Shown: positions 33,523 through 42,355 of the stretch, in pieces
How the letters are laid out: every line of letters starts with the position of its first letter
Position numbering within the stretch: the stretch's first letter is position 1
From: an uncultured Muribaculaceae bacterium
GTDB lineage: Bacteria; Bacteroidota; Bacteroidia; Bacteroidales; Muribaculaceae
DNA: 64,000 bases
NCBI GenBank assembly: GCA_910579605.1
Contig: CAJTUG010000001.1
Coordinates: forward strand, 38,148-102,147
Direction: 5' to 3'
Position numbers and translations under genes: made by a program
Notes under the pieces: model-generated
What the model saw: only the letters and a program-made list of their open reading frames with translations
What the model was told of the DNA's origin: nothing
Database searches by the model: none

Positions 33523-34267
33523 TGTAATGAATTATGCAGTGAAGACCCCTATGAACGAGATACGGGTCGTGATGATATTTAATATTTAACATTCCGTTTC
33601 TTATGAGAAGCGGAACTGATCCACCGGTCAAAACAGCTGTTGCGTTGTTCCCGGCTTGACGGCTATAGTACTCCAACTCGGCGGCAATGCCCCGGAAAGC
33701 GCCGCTCCGCATAGCTTGGGCGGTAGTGAGTCCCCAGGGCGGAGTAGGCCCGAGGCTTTCTACCTGTGGCAAGCGGTCGGTGAAGGCATGTAGCGCCTCC
33801 AGCCGCATATGTATGCCCGGGGCTATGTTCCCTCCGCAAAACACCCCTTTCTCCGACAAGAAATCGTATGTGACGGCTGTTCCGACATCGGCAACCAAAA
33901 GGTTCTGCTTAGGGTAAAGTGATGAAGCACCAACAGCAGCTGCAACGCGGTCTGCCCCTAAGGTTTCTGGCGTTTCATATTCTATGGCTATTGGTAATGG
34001 CGTGGTTCTGGTAAGCTCTAATAGGTTTGGACATAAATACTTAAGAGTCTTTATGTCTTCGTGCCTATGGCTTGGAACTACACTGCTGTATATTGCGTTG
34101 GCAAAATGTTCGCCTCTGTCCAAAAGACCAGAAGCCAAATGGCGAGCCAATTCACCGGCCGAGGTAAAACCTACAGCCGAGTCGGCAATCAGCAGCTTGC
34201 CTCGGTTGTCCCACACGGCGCCTTTCAATGCCGTGTTGCCCCTGTCGATAGTGAGCCTATAATCCAT
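33509..34267 (-). CDS. coaX: Type III pantothenate kinase
   Basis: Phosphorylates pantothenate, first step of coenzyme A synthesis. 252 residues from ATG 34267 (MDYRLTIDRGNTALKGAVW). Family motifs: phosphate loop TIDRGNTALK, ETLGADRVAAAVGA, VADVGTAVTYDF and GGNIAPGIHMRLEAL. The start four codons downstream of the longest frame is preferred since the DRGN motif normally begins within ten residues. Overlaps the barrel gene by 14 bp. Confidence 0.93.
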   Translation of the reverse strand: MDYRLTIDRGNTALKGAVWDNRGKLLIADSAVGFTSAGELARHLASGLLDRGEHFANAIYSSVVPSHRHEDIKTLKYLCPNLLELTRTTPLPIAIEYETPETLGADRVAAAVGASSLYPKQNLLVADVGTAVTYDFLSEKGVFCGGNIAPGIHMRLEALHAFTDRLPQVESLGPTPPWGLTTAQAMRSGAFRGIAAELEYYSRQAGNNATAVLTGGSVPLLIRNGMLNIKYHHDPYLVHRGLHCIIHYNENK

Positions 34268-34276
34268 AGTTAGCCG

Positions 34277-34284
34277 CAAAATTA
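34277..34284 (-). promoter_or_regulatory. Candidate -7 box of coaX
   Basis: TAATTTTG on the minus strand, 9 bp upstream of the coaX start; matches TAnnTTTG. No good -33 element at normal spacing. Confidence 0.35.
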
Positions 34285-34382
34285 CTAAATTACACGCAAG
34301 TATGCTACTTATAAAATGTTAAAACATCAAACAGCGGTGCCGAAAGTGGAATTTTCAATCTGTAGGGGGCTTATGTGATGTG

Positions 34383-35183
34383 TTATTTGAAAGTATACGT
34401 GATGCGAGCTTCGGCTCTGTCGGGGGCATTGTCGTCGTTGCGTGTAAATTTTTTGCTTTTGATTTCTGCAATGCATTTGGCGACCAAGCGCGAATCGGCA
34501 GAAGCCGGGGCGCGGCCTCCGATTTGATTTATTTCCACCACCTGTCCGTTTTTATCTATAATGGCGCGGATTATGATGCTGCCGGTAGAATATGAATCTA
34601 CTTTATTGTAGATGGGCATTTTCCAACCTCCGCCTACAGTGCCTTGGCCAATGCCGTTTATGTCGGATGCCTCTCCAGACGGATTTCCTGAGTCGCCTTT
34701 AGCCGCTCCGTGATTGAGGGTGTTGTCGGCATTTTCTTCTGATTTAGCAAATGCATTGCCTACGCCTTGACGAGCTTTGCGCCTTGCCTGGGCTTCAAGT
34801 TCTTCTTTTGTCGGACCTGTTTTGGGCTTTTCGGTTTTTTTTGGCTGCTTTACGGGAGAGGGTTGCTCTGAAACTACATCGGGCAGCTCCGCTCCTTTTA
34901 GTCCTTTGTCTTCAAGGTCGCTTCCGGCGGCTTCTTGTGGCACAGACTTGTTGTTGGACGGCTCTTGTGTATATGCGGTTTTTGGGTCTGAGGGGGTTGG
35001 GACTGCAATATCTGATAGAAGGTCTACGTATTCTTCTTCAAGTTCTACGATTTCTGTTGTAGGTCGCGGAGGAAATCTAAGTACCGACGGGTCAAATTCC
35101 AGATGGCACAGCAATAGCCAAAGCAGCGTCAAGGCTGCAATGGCAGCAGTAGAACAAATGGCTATGACTCGGAAGCGGTTCAT
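34383..35183 (-). CDS. TonB-family energy transducer
   Basis: 266 residues: one N-terminal membrane helix (about 6-27), a Pro/Lys/Glu-rich periplasmic span (PVKQPKKTEKPKTGPTKEELEAQ), and a C-terminal TonB domain (about 190-266, GSIIIRAIIDKNGQVVEINQIGGRAPASADSRLVAKC). It transmits energy from ExbB-ExbD to outer-membrane receptors. It overlaps exbD by 4 bp (ATGA type). It is a plausible partner for the SusC receptor, though genomes of this group encode several TonB proteins. Confidence 0.88.
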   Translation of the reverse strand: MNRFRVIAICSTAAIAALTLLWLLLCHLEFDPSVLRFPPRPTTEIVELEEEYVDLLSDIAVPTPSDPKTAYTQEPSNNKSVPQEAAGSDLEDKGLKGAELPDVVSEQPSPVKQPKKTEKPKTGPTKEELEAQARRKARQGVGNAFAKSEENADNTLNHGAAKGDSGNPSGEASDINGIGQGTVGGGWKMPIYNKVDSYSTGSIIIRAIIDKNGQVVEINQIGGRAPASADSRLVAKCIAEIKSKKFTRNDDNAPDRAEARITYTFK

Positions 35184-35641
35184 TGATTGTTTTCTTGAGG
35201 GTTTTGCAGATTTTGGGATGCATCTTGCGGCGAAGCTGGTTTTGTAGCCAAAACCATTTTTATGGCATTGTCGGCACCGATATTGAGCAGTTCCACAACT
35301 TTACCATATTTTACTTCGGCATCTGCGTATACAGCTACGGCTCCTAATGAATCTGCCGGGGCTAATGCGCCTATGAATGCCGCTAATGAGTCGGCAGCTA
35401 CCGGCACGGGATTAGTGGCTTCAGCCCCTAAAACGTAATAGAAACCTTCTGAGTCTATAAAGACTTTTGTGCTTGGTTTGACTGGAGTCTGCTGTGAACT
35501 TTGCGGCAAATCTATTTCCAAGGCAGTAGGGAACACGAAAGCGCTTGTAACCATGAAAAACACCAAAAGGAGGAAAACCACATCGGTCATTGAGGCCATG
35601 GAAAAAGTGGCCAACATGTCTTGTTGTCTTTTAAGAGCCAT
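35180..35641 (-). CDS. exbD: ExbD/TolR-type biopolymer transport protein
   Basis: 153 residues with one membrane helix (about 14-36; MTDVVFLLLVFFMVTSAF, with the conserved Asp17 of the proton path) and a periplasmic domain. Works with ExbB as proton-driven motor. Follows exbB after 12 bp and overlaps the TonB gene. Confidence 0.92.
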   Translation of the reverse strand: MALKRQQDMLATFSMASMTDVVFLLLVFFMVTSAFVFPTALEIDLPQSSQQTPVKPSTKVFIDSEGFYYVLGAEATNPVPVAADSLAAFIGALAPADSLGAVAVYADAEVKYGKVVELLNIGADNAIKMVLATKPASPQDASQNLQNPQENNQ

Positions 35642-35653
35642 AAAAGAGAATAT

Positions 35654-36292
35654 TTAAATGGCCGGTTCGTTGAGCAGGTCCATGAAATCCATGGTGCGAG
35701 CCTCGAGGCGGTTCATGAGTTTATTTATTCGTGCCACCAAGTAGTTGTATGCAAAGAGGGCTATGATGCCCACTATTAGACCGGCTACTGTGGTTACCAA
35801 AGCAGAGTATATCCCACCGGCAAAAGAATCGATAGTAGCAGAAGAACCGCTGCTTGCAATTGCATAGAAAGCTTGCACCATGCCTATTACAGTGCCGAGA
35901 AAGCCTATCATAGGAGCGCCGGCGGCAGTTGTGGCAAGCCAAGGCAAGCCTCGGCTGAGGGTGGCAATCTCGATGTTACCTGTGTTTTCTATAGCCACAA
36001 GCACGTCGTTCATAGGCCTGCCTATTCGCGTGATTCCTTTTGCTATAAGTCGGGCAATAGGAGTCCCTGTTGCTTGGCAAAGGTTGAGAGCGCTTTCAAC
36101 TTCGCCTTCGTGGATATATCCTTTTATCCGGCTCATAAAATTTGTGTCTTCTTTAGAGGCAGCCGATATAGCCAATGCTCTTTCGACAAAGACATAGACG
36201 CACAAAAGTAAAAGAATAGCAAGGGGGATCATGGTCCATCCGCCTTGGAGGCACAAATCCCAGAGGGAGAGAGTTTGAATAGTAGTTTCCAT
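35654..36292 (-). CDS. exbB: ExbB/TolQ/MotA-type proton channel
   Basis: 212 residues with three membrane helices; the last two carry the conserved GAPMIGFLGTVIGMVQAFYAI and GIYSALVTTVAGLIVGIIALFAYNYLVARI. The gene lies 2 bp downstream of pdxJ, and the order pdxJ-exbB-exbD-tonB forms one unit. Confidence 0.93.
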   Translation of the reverse strand: METTIQTLSLWDLCLQGGWTMIPLAILLLLCVYVFVERALAISAASKEDTNFMSRIKGYIHEGEVESALNLCQATGTPIARLIAKGITRIGRPMNDVLVAIENTGNIEIATLSRGLPWLATTAAGAPMIGFLGTVIGMVQAFYAIASSGSSATIDSFAGGIYSALVTTVAGLIVGIIALFAYNYLVARINKLMNRLEARTMDFMDLLNEPAI

Positions 36293-36294
36293 TT

Positions 36295-37014
36295 TTATGC
36301 GTGTTTAAGAGCTTGTTTGTAGCGTTTGATTGTTTCTTCTAAGCCAAGGAAGAGAGCGTCGCAGATTAAAGCATGGCCAATAGATACCTCGTTGAGGAAA
36401 GGAATCCTGCTTGAGAAAAATTCAAGGTTTTCCAAGTTCAGGTCGTGGCCGGCGTTAATGCCCAAGCCCAGTTTTTTTGCGCAAGTTGCAGCTTCTACAA
36501 ACGGGGCGACGGCGGCTTCCGGATCTTTCGGGAAAAGGTCGGCATAAGGTTTGGTGTATAGTTCAACCCTGTCGGCACCGGTAGCTGCGGCTGCTTTTAC
36601 CGCAGCAGTGTCGGCCTCGACGAAAATGGATGTCCTCACGCCGGCTTCTTTAAAACGGTCTACGAGTTTTGTCAAGAATTCGGCGTTGGCTTCAACATCC
36701 CATCCTGCCGACGACGTAAGCGCATCTACAGCGTCGGGAACCAAAGTTACCTGAGAGGGTTTTACTTTGAGAACCAAATCTACGAATTCCTCCGAAGGAT
36801 AACCCTCTATATTAAATTCTGAACGCAATATCGGTTTGAGGCGGTATACGTCGTCGCGTTTGATATGGCGTTCGTCGGGACGAGGATGCACGGTGATGCC
36901 GTCGGCTCCGAAACTTTCTATTTTCAGAGCGGTGTCTTCAACATCGGGCTTGTTTTCTCCACGGGAATTGCGTAACGTGGCTATTTTATTTATGTTAACA
37001 CTTAAGTTTGTCAT
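36295..37014 (-). CDS. pdxJ: Pyridoxine 5'-phosphate synthase
   Basis: Closes the pyridine ring of vitamin B6 from 1-deoxyxylulose 5-phosphate and aminoacetone 3-phosphate. 239 residues from ATG 37014 ([24 protein letters not shown]), the family's standard start; the 88 in-frame codons upstream are not PdxJ-like. Motifs [21 protein letters not shown], and [15 protein letters not shown] are intact. First gene of the exbB-exbD-tonB unit. Confidence 0.96.
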   Translation of the reverse strand: MTNLSVNINKIATLRNSRGENKPDVEDTALKIESFGADGITVHPRPDERHIKRDDVYRLKPILRSEFNIEGYPSEEFVDLVLKVKPSQVTLVPDAVDALTSSAGWDVEANAEFLTKLVDRFKEAGVRTSIFVEADTAAVKAAAATGADRVELYTKPYADLFPKDPEAAVAPFVEAATCAKKLGLGINAGHDLNLENLEFFSSRIPFLNEVSIGHALICDALFLGLEETIKRYKQALKHA

Positions 37015-37045
37015 CTTTGTGGCAGATAATTCGCAAAAAAAGTCG

Positions 37046-37053
37046 TATATTTG
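37046..37053 (+). promoter_or_regulatory. Candidate -7 box for ACT-like gene and nadK
   Basis: TATATTTG on the plus strand matches TAnnTTTG. The nearest TTTG is 26 bp upstream, longer than normal spacing. Confidence 0.35.
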
Positions 37054-37136
37054 TACTCTTGTTTCAGAATGCTTGTGGGGCAATAGTCCAAATCGTTCTG
37101 CAAAAATAATGAGAATTACTAAAACAACGAAAGATT

Positions 37137-37523
37137 TTGACCTCAAAACGTATAAATTTCCCCGAACCGGAAGACCTCTTTCCTCCATACGAAGGCAGCT
37201 CTCGATTGTTAGTAGGCTGTGCAACACATGATTATAGCGCATCGCGTATAGCCCGTGCTGTAGAAGATTGCGATGCACATCTTCTTAATCTGAACGTCAC
37301 TTCCATGGGCTATACTGATGGCGATGATATAGACTATGCCGGCGACGACGCAAAATTCCCGGTAATGTTCGACTTGAGGGTGAGTCACCGCAACGCAGAG
37401 AGTATCTCGAGGTCTCTCAGCAGATACGGCTATACCGTCATCAGCGTTAAAGGCGAACCCGATACAGACGACGTACGGCTCAAAGAGAGAATGGATTATT
37501 TAATGAGATATCTTGAAAAATGA
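37137..37523 (+). CDS. Orphan ACT-like domain protein upstream of nadK
   Basis: 128 residues if a TTG at 37137 is the start; no ATG lies in this frame before the domain. It matches the C-terminal ACT-like part ([62 protein letters not shown]) of the CBS-domain protein that accompanies nadK in Bacteroides. The CBS pair is missing. An ATG at 37109 in another frame would read [18 protein letters not shown] and enter this frame by skipping one base in the CCCC at 37160-37163. So either the TTG start is used, or one C is an indel or a real frameshift. Overlaps nadK by 4 bp. Confidence 0.65.
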   Translation: MTSKRINFPEPEDLFPPYEGSSRLLVGCATHDYSASRIARAVEDCDAHLLNLNVTSMGYTDGDDIDYAGDDAKFPVMFDLRVSHRNAESISRSLSRYGYTVISVKGEPDTDDVRLKERMDYLMRYLEK

Positions 37524-38386
37524 TACTTGCAATCTATGGCAGCCGCCGGCAAAAAGACGCTGTTCCGGCATTGTGTGCTTTCCTCAGACACCTCAAAGAG
37601 GAAGGACACACCGTGATAATGCATACAAAATTATACAATTCCTTGCGAGACCAAGCGCCGGAAATTTTAGATTGCATTACTACCGCGACAGACAGTAGCC
37701 ATTTTATAGCCGACCTTGCAATAAGTTTTGGTGGCGACGGCACTTTTTTGCGCACAGCAATGTGGGTAGGTTCAAAAGAACTTCCTATAGTGGGCGTGAA
37801 CACCGGGCATTTAGGTTTTTTGTCAGCATTGAGCATACACGACTTGCCAAATCTTTTAGAAGATATCCTTGCCGGGAAATTCCGTATAGAGCGACGCTCG
37901 CTCCTTGAAGTCCTTGAGCCTTCTCTTGGCGATGGTTTTTGCCGATATGCCCTCAACGAAGTCGCGGTAGGCAAAGTGGAATCGGCCTCTATGATCACAG
38001 CTCAAGTTTGCATAGACTCTCTTCCCTTGGCCAATTATCGTGCCGACGGGCTTATAGTGGCCACAGCAACCGGTTCTACCGCTTACAGCCTAAGTGTAGG
38101 AGGTCCTATAGTGCAGCCAACACTTGGTGTTTGCGTCATTTCGCCCGTTGCGGCACATTCTCTTACTATGCGTCCGCTTGTCGCTGATGCCGATTCCGAA
38201 ATTTCCATTGTCCCCACCACTCGCGGAACTCATGTGCGTCTTGCCTTAGATGGCCGATATACCGACGTTGAGGCCGGAACAGAGATTGTAATTGCCAAAG
38301 CATCATTCGACGTATTGGTCATGCAATTGTCTGATCGTACTTTTGCCGATATACTTAAAGACAAGCTCCTTTGGGGAGAACAGTGA
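37520..38386 (+). CDS. nadK: NAD kinase
   Basis: Makes NADP from NAD. 288 residues, with the catalytic GGDGTFLRTA (71-80), NTGHLGFL and TGSTAYSLSVGGPIV. Full-length and normal. Begins in an ATGA overlap with the ACT-like gene. Confidence 0.96.
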   Translation: MILAIYGSRRQKDAVPALCAFLRHLKEEGHTVIMHTKLYNSLRDQAPEILDCITTATDSSHFIADLAISFGGDGTFLRTAMWVGSKELPIVGVNTGHLGFLSALSIHDLPNLLEDILAGKFRIERRSLLEVLEPSLGDGFCRYALNEVAVGKVESASMITAQVCIDSLPLANYRADGLIVATATGSTAYSLSVGGPIVQPTLGVCVISPVAAHSLTMRPLVADADSEISIVPTTRGTHVRLALDGRYTDVEAGTEIVIAKASFDVLVMQLSDRTFADILKDKLLWGEQ

Positions 38387-38439
38387 GTCTCCTCCATCAT
38401 ATAAACTCATAACCTTAAAATTCAATACACTGTAGAACA

Positions 38440-39201
38440 ATGGGAATCCTTCAAGAACAAACAATGGTGGTGCAGTCATGCCGCTACCGCCATCCTGTAC
38501 TTGGGCAAGTTAAGGTTACCGTGAGGGCAAATTCCAGCAAAATTTCCGCTCGTTGGGTAGGATCTGAGATACAGGTTAACATACCGCCTATGCTGCCTGT
38601 TAAGACATACGATGATTTCATTGCAAAATATCAAGACAGGCTGGCCTTGATGCGTCCAAAGCAATATTTCTTCATAGGACAGCATATAGAATCGCCAGAT
38701 ATAAGCATATCCATCGTTGAATCGCCAAAAGTTGCTACCGTAGCAGTATCTGTCAATAAGGCCAAGTCTGCTTTGCCGGGACCTACAAGTTATACACTCT
38801 CTGTGGGTACCGCTCTTTTAGCCAACGGCATAGGAACGCCCTCCGTCCAGTCTTTGATAAACCAAAATGTTATTGCTTGTGCAATACATTCTGCAAAATC
38901 TATTGTTATAGATCAAGCCCGGGCATCGGCAAAGCGTATAGGACGCGCTCCTTTGGGATGGCTCATAAAAGACTCAAAACGAGCACTTGGCAAATGTTCT
39001 TCTTCGGGTATTATAACACTCAGCCCTCGTCTCATTTTCATGCCCCGCGAATTACGCGAATTCGTTATATGCCACGAAATCGCACATCTTTCGGAACTTA
39101 ACCATTCGCCCGCATTCCATTCGCTTTGCAACTCATATTTAGGCGGAAGGGAGAAAGAATTGTCTCTAATGGCAAAAAAATATAAGTTCCCGGTATTCTG
39201 A
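38440..39201 (+). CDS. YgjP/SprT-like zinc metalloprotease family (DUF45)
   Basis: 253 residues without a signal peptide. The C-terminal motif CHEIAHLSELNHSPAFH gives His212, Glu213, His216 and a third ligand around His222, typical of the YgjP (DUF45) family of predicted cytosolic metalloproteases. Substrate unknown. A promoter for the downstream amylase lies just after. Confidence 0.85.
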   Translation: MGILQEQTMVVQSCRYRHPVLGQVKVTVRANSSKISARWVGSEIQVNIPPMLPVKTYDDFIAKYQDRLALMRPKQYFFIGQHIESPDISISIVESPKVATVAVSVNKAKSALPGPTSYTLSVGTALLANGIGTPSVQSLINQNVIACAIHSAKSIVIDQARASAKRIGRAPLGWLIKDSKRALGKCSSSGIITLSPRLIFMPRELREFVICHEIAHLSELNHSPAFHSLCNSYLGGREKELSLMAKKYKFPVF

Positions 39202-39205
39202 TTTT

Positions 39206-39233
39206 TTTGTATTAAGAAATTTTGGTAATTTTG
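39206..39233 (+). promoter_or_regulatory. Promoter of the first amylase gene
   Basis: TTTG (39206-39209), a 16-bp spacer (shorter than normal) and TAATTTTG (39226-39233), 63 bp upstream of the start. Confidence 0.45.
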
Positions 39234-39296
39234 CCAACACATAATGTCTTGTGTGATACTTACTTTAAATCGTACCAACCTATTAAATTTTTTCTG

Positions 39297-42224
39297 ATGA
39301 GAAAAATTTCTCGATTGTGTGCTGCAATATCGATTGCTATCGCCGCAACGACAAGCGTATCTGCCGCAACGTTTGTTGGAGATCGTACAGATTTCAGAGA
39401 TGAGACAATTTATTTTGCCATGACAACCCGTTTCTACGATGGAGACCACGGCAACAATACATATTGCTGGGACGGAGTCCTAAATGTGAAAGACCCCGAA
39501 TGGCGAGGGGATTTCAAAGGTCTTATCCAGAAACTCGATTACATAAAGGCTCTCGGTTTCACCGCTGTGTGGATTACTCCGGTAGTTGAAAATGCTTCAG
39601 GCCTTGACTATCACGGCTACCATGCTTTCAATTTCAAGAAAGTAGACCCTCGCTATGAATCTGAAGATTGTAAATTCCAAGACCTTATTGATGCTGCTCA
39701 TGCCCGTGGCATGAAAATAATTCTCGATATTGTTCTTAACCACACGGGAAATTTCGGTGAAGATACTCTCTGCCCAATGTTTGTGAAAGATTATGACTCA
39801 AATCTTTCCAACATATACAAGTCCATGAGGCTACACCCAAATACCGTTCTTCCCGACGACTATGATTTGGCCGACCCTAAAGCTCACGATCCTCGTATAA
39901 ATGCCCTTAAAAACGAAGACGGACAAAACCACGATTCTCACAACTACTATCACCATGTCGGTAACGAATGGAATTGGGACGATTACTCGCGATGGTATGC
40001 CCAGATTGCAGGCGACTGTGTGGATTTGAACACCGAAAATCCGGCAGTGAGCGAGTATCTTGTTGATTGCTACGGAAAGTTTATTGAGATGGGTGTAGAC
40101 GGTTTCCGTATCGATACTTCGGGACATATTTCGCGACTCACTTTCAATAAAGCATTCATACCACAGTTCCACGCGTTGGCAGAAAAATTCAAAGCAAAGC
40201 GAAATGGCGGGGATTTCTTTATGTTTGGCGAGGTATGTGCTCGCGACAGAAACGTAACATACCGTAACCATGCAAATTGTTCTCCCTATTTCTATACTTG
40301 GAAAGAAGAAAAAGATTATCCATGGGACTACTCCACTACATCTTGGGACAAGGTGGTAAATGTCGACCACGGGCATGGAGATCATATAAACACAAAGAGC
40401 CAAGACCGGCAAGGTGAAGATTACCATGGCGATTCAAACCTCGCAACAAGCCGGAATGCATTCCTCGACGGTAATGCATACCACACGCCGGACCACTCTA
40501 AATACTCCGGGCTAAGTGTTATTGATTTTCCTATGCATTGGAATTTCCGAAGCACACGTGAGGCTTGGAGCGTTAGAGGAGGAGACAAATATTATAACGA
40601 TGCTACATACAACGTTACATATGTAGACTCCCACGACTATGCTCCCGACGGTGCCCCCGAAAATCAGCGTTTCGCCCAAAGTCAGGATGTATGGGCTTCA
40701 AACCTCGACCTCATGTTCACTTTCCGTGGTATCCCATGTCTATACTACGGCTCAGAAATTGAATTCAAGAAAGGTTGTACAATAGATAAAGGCGCTTTAT
40801 TGGCACTTAAGGAATCTGGACGTGCCTATTTTGGAGGATATATAGAAGGCGATGTAAGCGTAAACGACTTTGCAAACTATTCCAACGCAACAGGTAACAT
40901 GGCAGCGTCTCTATCCCATCCTCTAAGTCTTCATATACAGCGTCTAAATCTTATCCGTGCGGCAATTCCGGCTTTGCGCAAAGGGCAATATTCCACCGAC
41001 GGATGTTCTGGGCAAGGCGTAGCTGCTTTTAAACGCAGATATACCGATGAAGTAACCGATAGCTACGTCCTTGTCACCATAGGTGGCGCGGCTACTTTCT
41101 CTGGGGTTGAAAACGGTACTTATGTAGATGCTGTTACCGGTGACACGCAAACCGTTTCCAACAACACGCTCAAAACCAATGCTTGTTCTGGAAGCGCAAA
41201 CATGCGTGTCTATGTCCTTTCAACACCTAAAAATCCTGCTCCGGGTAAAATTGGTAAAGACGGCAAATTTCTCTATACCACATCGGCTGTAGAGACACCC
41301 CAACTCGGCTACGACGGCAACGAAGAACCCGACGATACTTGGACTGTGAAAGAGTCCGGGCAAGGCGGCGGAGATATTGAGGAACCTGAAAATCCTATAG
41401 CTCCTTCCATGTCTAAGGGCGAGCAAGCTGTATTCTTTGAAAATGATGTCGATTGGGGCGGTAAAATAAAAGTTTATGCATGGAACGGCTCTAAAAAATA
41501 TGCAGGGGATTGGCCCGGGACAACTATGACATACCTTGGAAACAAGATTTGGAAATGGACATATACAGGAACAGGTGTGATTCCCCAAAACCAAGCCGGT
41601 GTGATTTTCAACAATGGGGTTTCTCAAACTGCCGATCTGGAATGGATAAACGGAGGATACTATACAATCAAAGGCTATGTTAAAACAATTCCCGGAGCTG
41701 GCGAAATTATTGGCGGAGATGATCCGATTGTCCCGGATGCTCCGTTCTATGTGTATTTCGACAACTCTGTAGATAATTGGACCACTGTAAACGTATATAT
41801 GTGGGACGACGAAGGCGAACTTGTTGGTAAATGGCCCGGAACAAATATGACTGAACATACATCCGTAAACGGTAAAGACGTTTTTGCATATTATTATACT
41901 CCTGCGCGAAATCTCTCCAACGCCAAAATCATTTTCAACAACGGCGGCTCTACCCAGACAGCTGACCTTAAGCTTGTAGCAGGGGGGATCTACACTTGTG
42001 CCGGCCTACAGGATCTTGCCGGTATTACTGCAGCGGAGTCAAATAAAGATGTTAGCGTGTCTGTCGCCAACGGTAACCTTGTCGTTACAGCGGCTAATGC
42101 ATGCTCTGTAACAGTATACACTGTCGATGGGGTCGGACGGGAATACATGCTTCATGAAGGTCTCAATATAATTGAGCTTCCTCGCGGTTTCTACATCATT
42201 AACCACGCCAAAATAGTTTTATAA
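39297..42224 (+). CDS. Secreted alpha-amylase (GH13) with two starch-binding modules
   Basis: 975 residues from ATG 39297 with signal peptide (about 1-23, ending VSA). GH13 catalytic barrel with regions I DIVLNH (144-149), II GFRID (nucleophile Asp273), III FGE (acid Glu312) and IV SHD (Asp447). After about 700 come two tandem modules of the CBM26 pattern (about 703-794 and 814-903), each with a WPG-x-M motif and an IFNNG...QTADL strand. The tail (about 920-975, VYTVDGVGREYM... LPRGFYIIN) resembles a type IX secretion sorting domain. It should cut alpha-1,4-glucans outside the cell. It has its own promoter and terminator, away from the SusCD genes. Confidence 0.92.
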   Translation: MRKISRLCAAISIAIAATTSVSAATFVGDRTDFRDETIYFAMTTRFYDGDHGNNTYCWDGVLNVKDPEWRGDFKGLIQKLDYIKALGFTAVWITPVVENASGLDYHGYHAFNFKKVDPRYESEDCKFQDLIDAAHARGMKIILDIVLNHTGNFGEDTLCPMFVKDYDSNLSNIYKSMRLHPNTVLPDDYDLADPKAHDPRINALKNEDGQNHDSHNYYHHVGNEWNWDDYSRWYAQIAGDCVDLNTENPAVSEYLVDCYGKFIEMGVDGFRIDTSGHISRLTFNKAFIPQFHALAEKFKAKRNGGDFFMFGEVCARDRNVTYRNHANCSPYFYTWKEEKDYPWDYSTTSWDKVVNVDHGHGDHINTKSQDRQGEDYHGDSNLATSRNAFLDGNAYHTPDHSKYSGLSVIDFPMHWNFRSTREAWSVRGGDKYYNDATYNVTYVDSHDYAPDGAPENQRFAQSQDVWASNLDLMFTFRGIPCLYYGSEIEFKKGCTIDKGALLALKESGRAYFGGYIEGDVSVNDFANYSNATGNMAASLSHPLSLHIQRLNLIRAAIPALRKGQYSTDGCSGQGVAAFKRRYTDEVTDSYVLVTIGGAATFSGVENGTYVDAVTGDTQTVSNNTLKTNACSGSANMRVYVLSTPKNPAPGKIGKDGKFLYTTSAVETPQLGYDGNEEPDDTWTVKESGQGGGDIEEPENPIAPSMSKGEQAVFFENDVDWGGKIKVYAWNGSKKYAGDWPGTTMTYLGNKIWKWTYTGTGVIPQNQAGVIFNNGVSQTADLEWINGGYYTIKGYVKTIPGAGEIIGGDDPIVPDAPFYVYFDNSVDNWTTVNVYMWDDEGELVGKWPGTNMTEHTSVNGKDVFAYYYTPARNLSNAKIIFNNGGSTQTADLKLVAGGIYTCAGLQDLAGITAAESNKDVSVSVANGNLVVTAANACSVTVYTVDGVGREYMLHEGLNIIELPRGFYIINHAKIVL

Positions 42225-42290
42225 GCAACTTTCAACAAGGCCACGCAGGTTTCTGTCTGGTCTTGTTCTGTGCATTCCCAAGGCTGCACG

Positions 42291-42339
42291 ACAAAAGCGA
42301 CGCACTGGCTCGTTTATAAAGCCGGTGCGTCGCTTTTGT
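42291..42339. terminator. Bidirectional terminator between amylase and serS
   Basis: 20-bp stem with one mismatch (42291-42310 with 42320-42339); its A/T outer ends provide T-runs for both strands. The genes converge here. Confidence 0.85.
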
Positions 42340-42355
42340 ATTAAATGATGTAGGA

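Noticed and set aside
37015..37278. An N-terminal extension of PdxJ by 88 residues
   Set aside because: Not like PdxJ; it crosses the divergent promoter area and the known start is at 37014.
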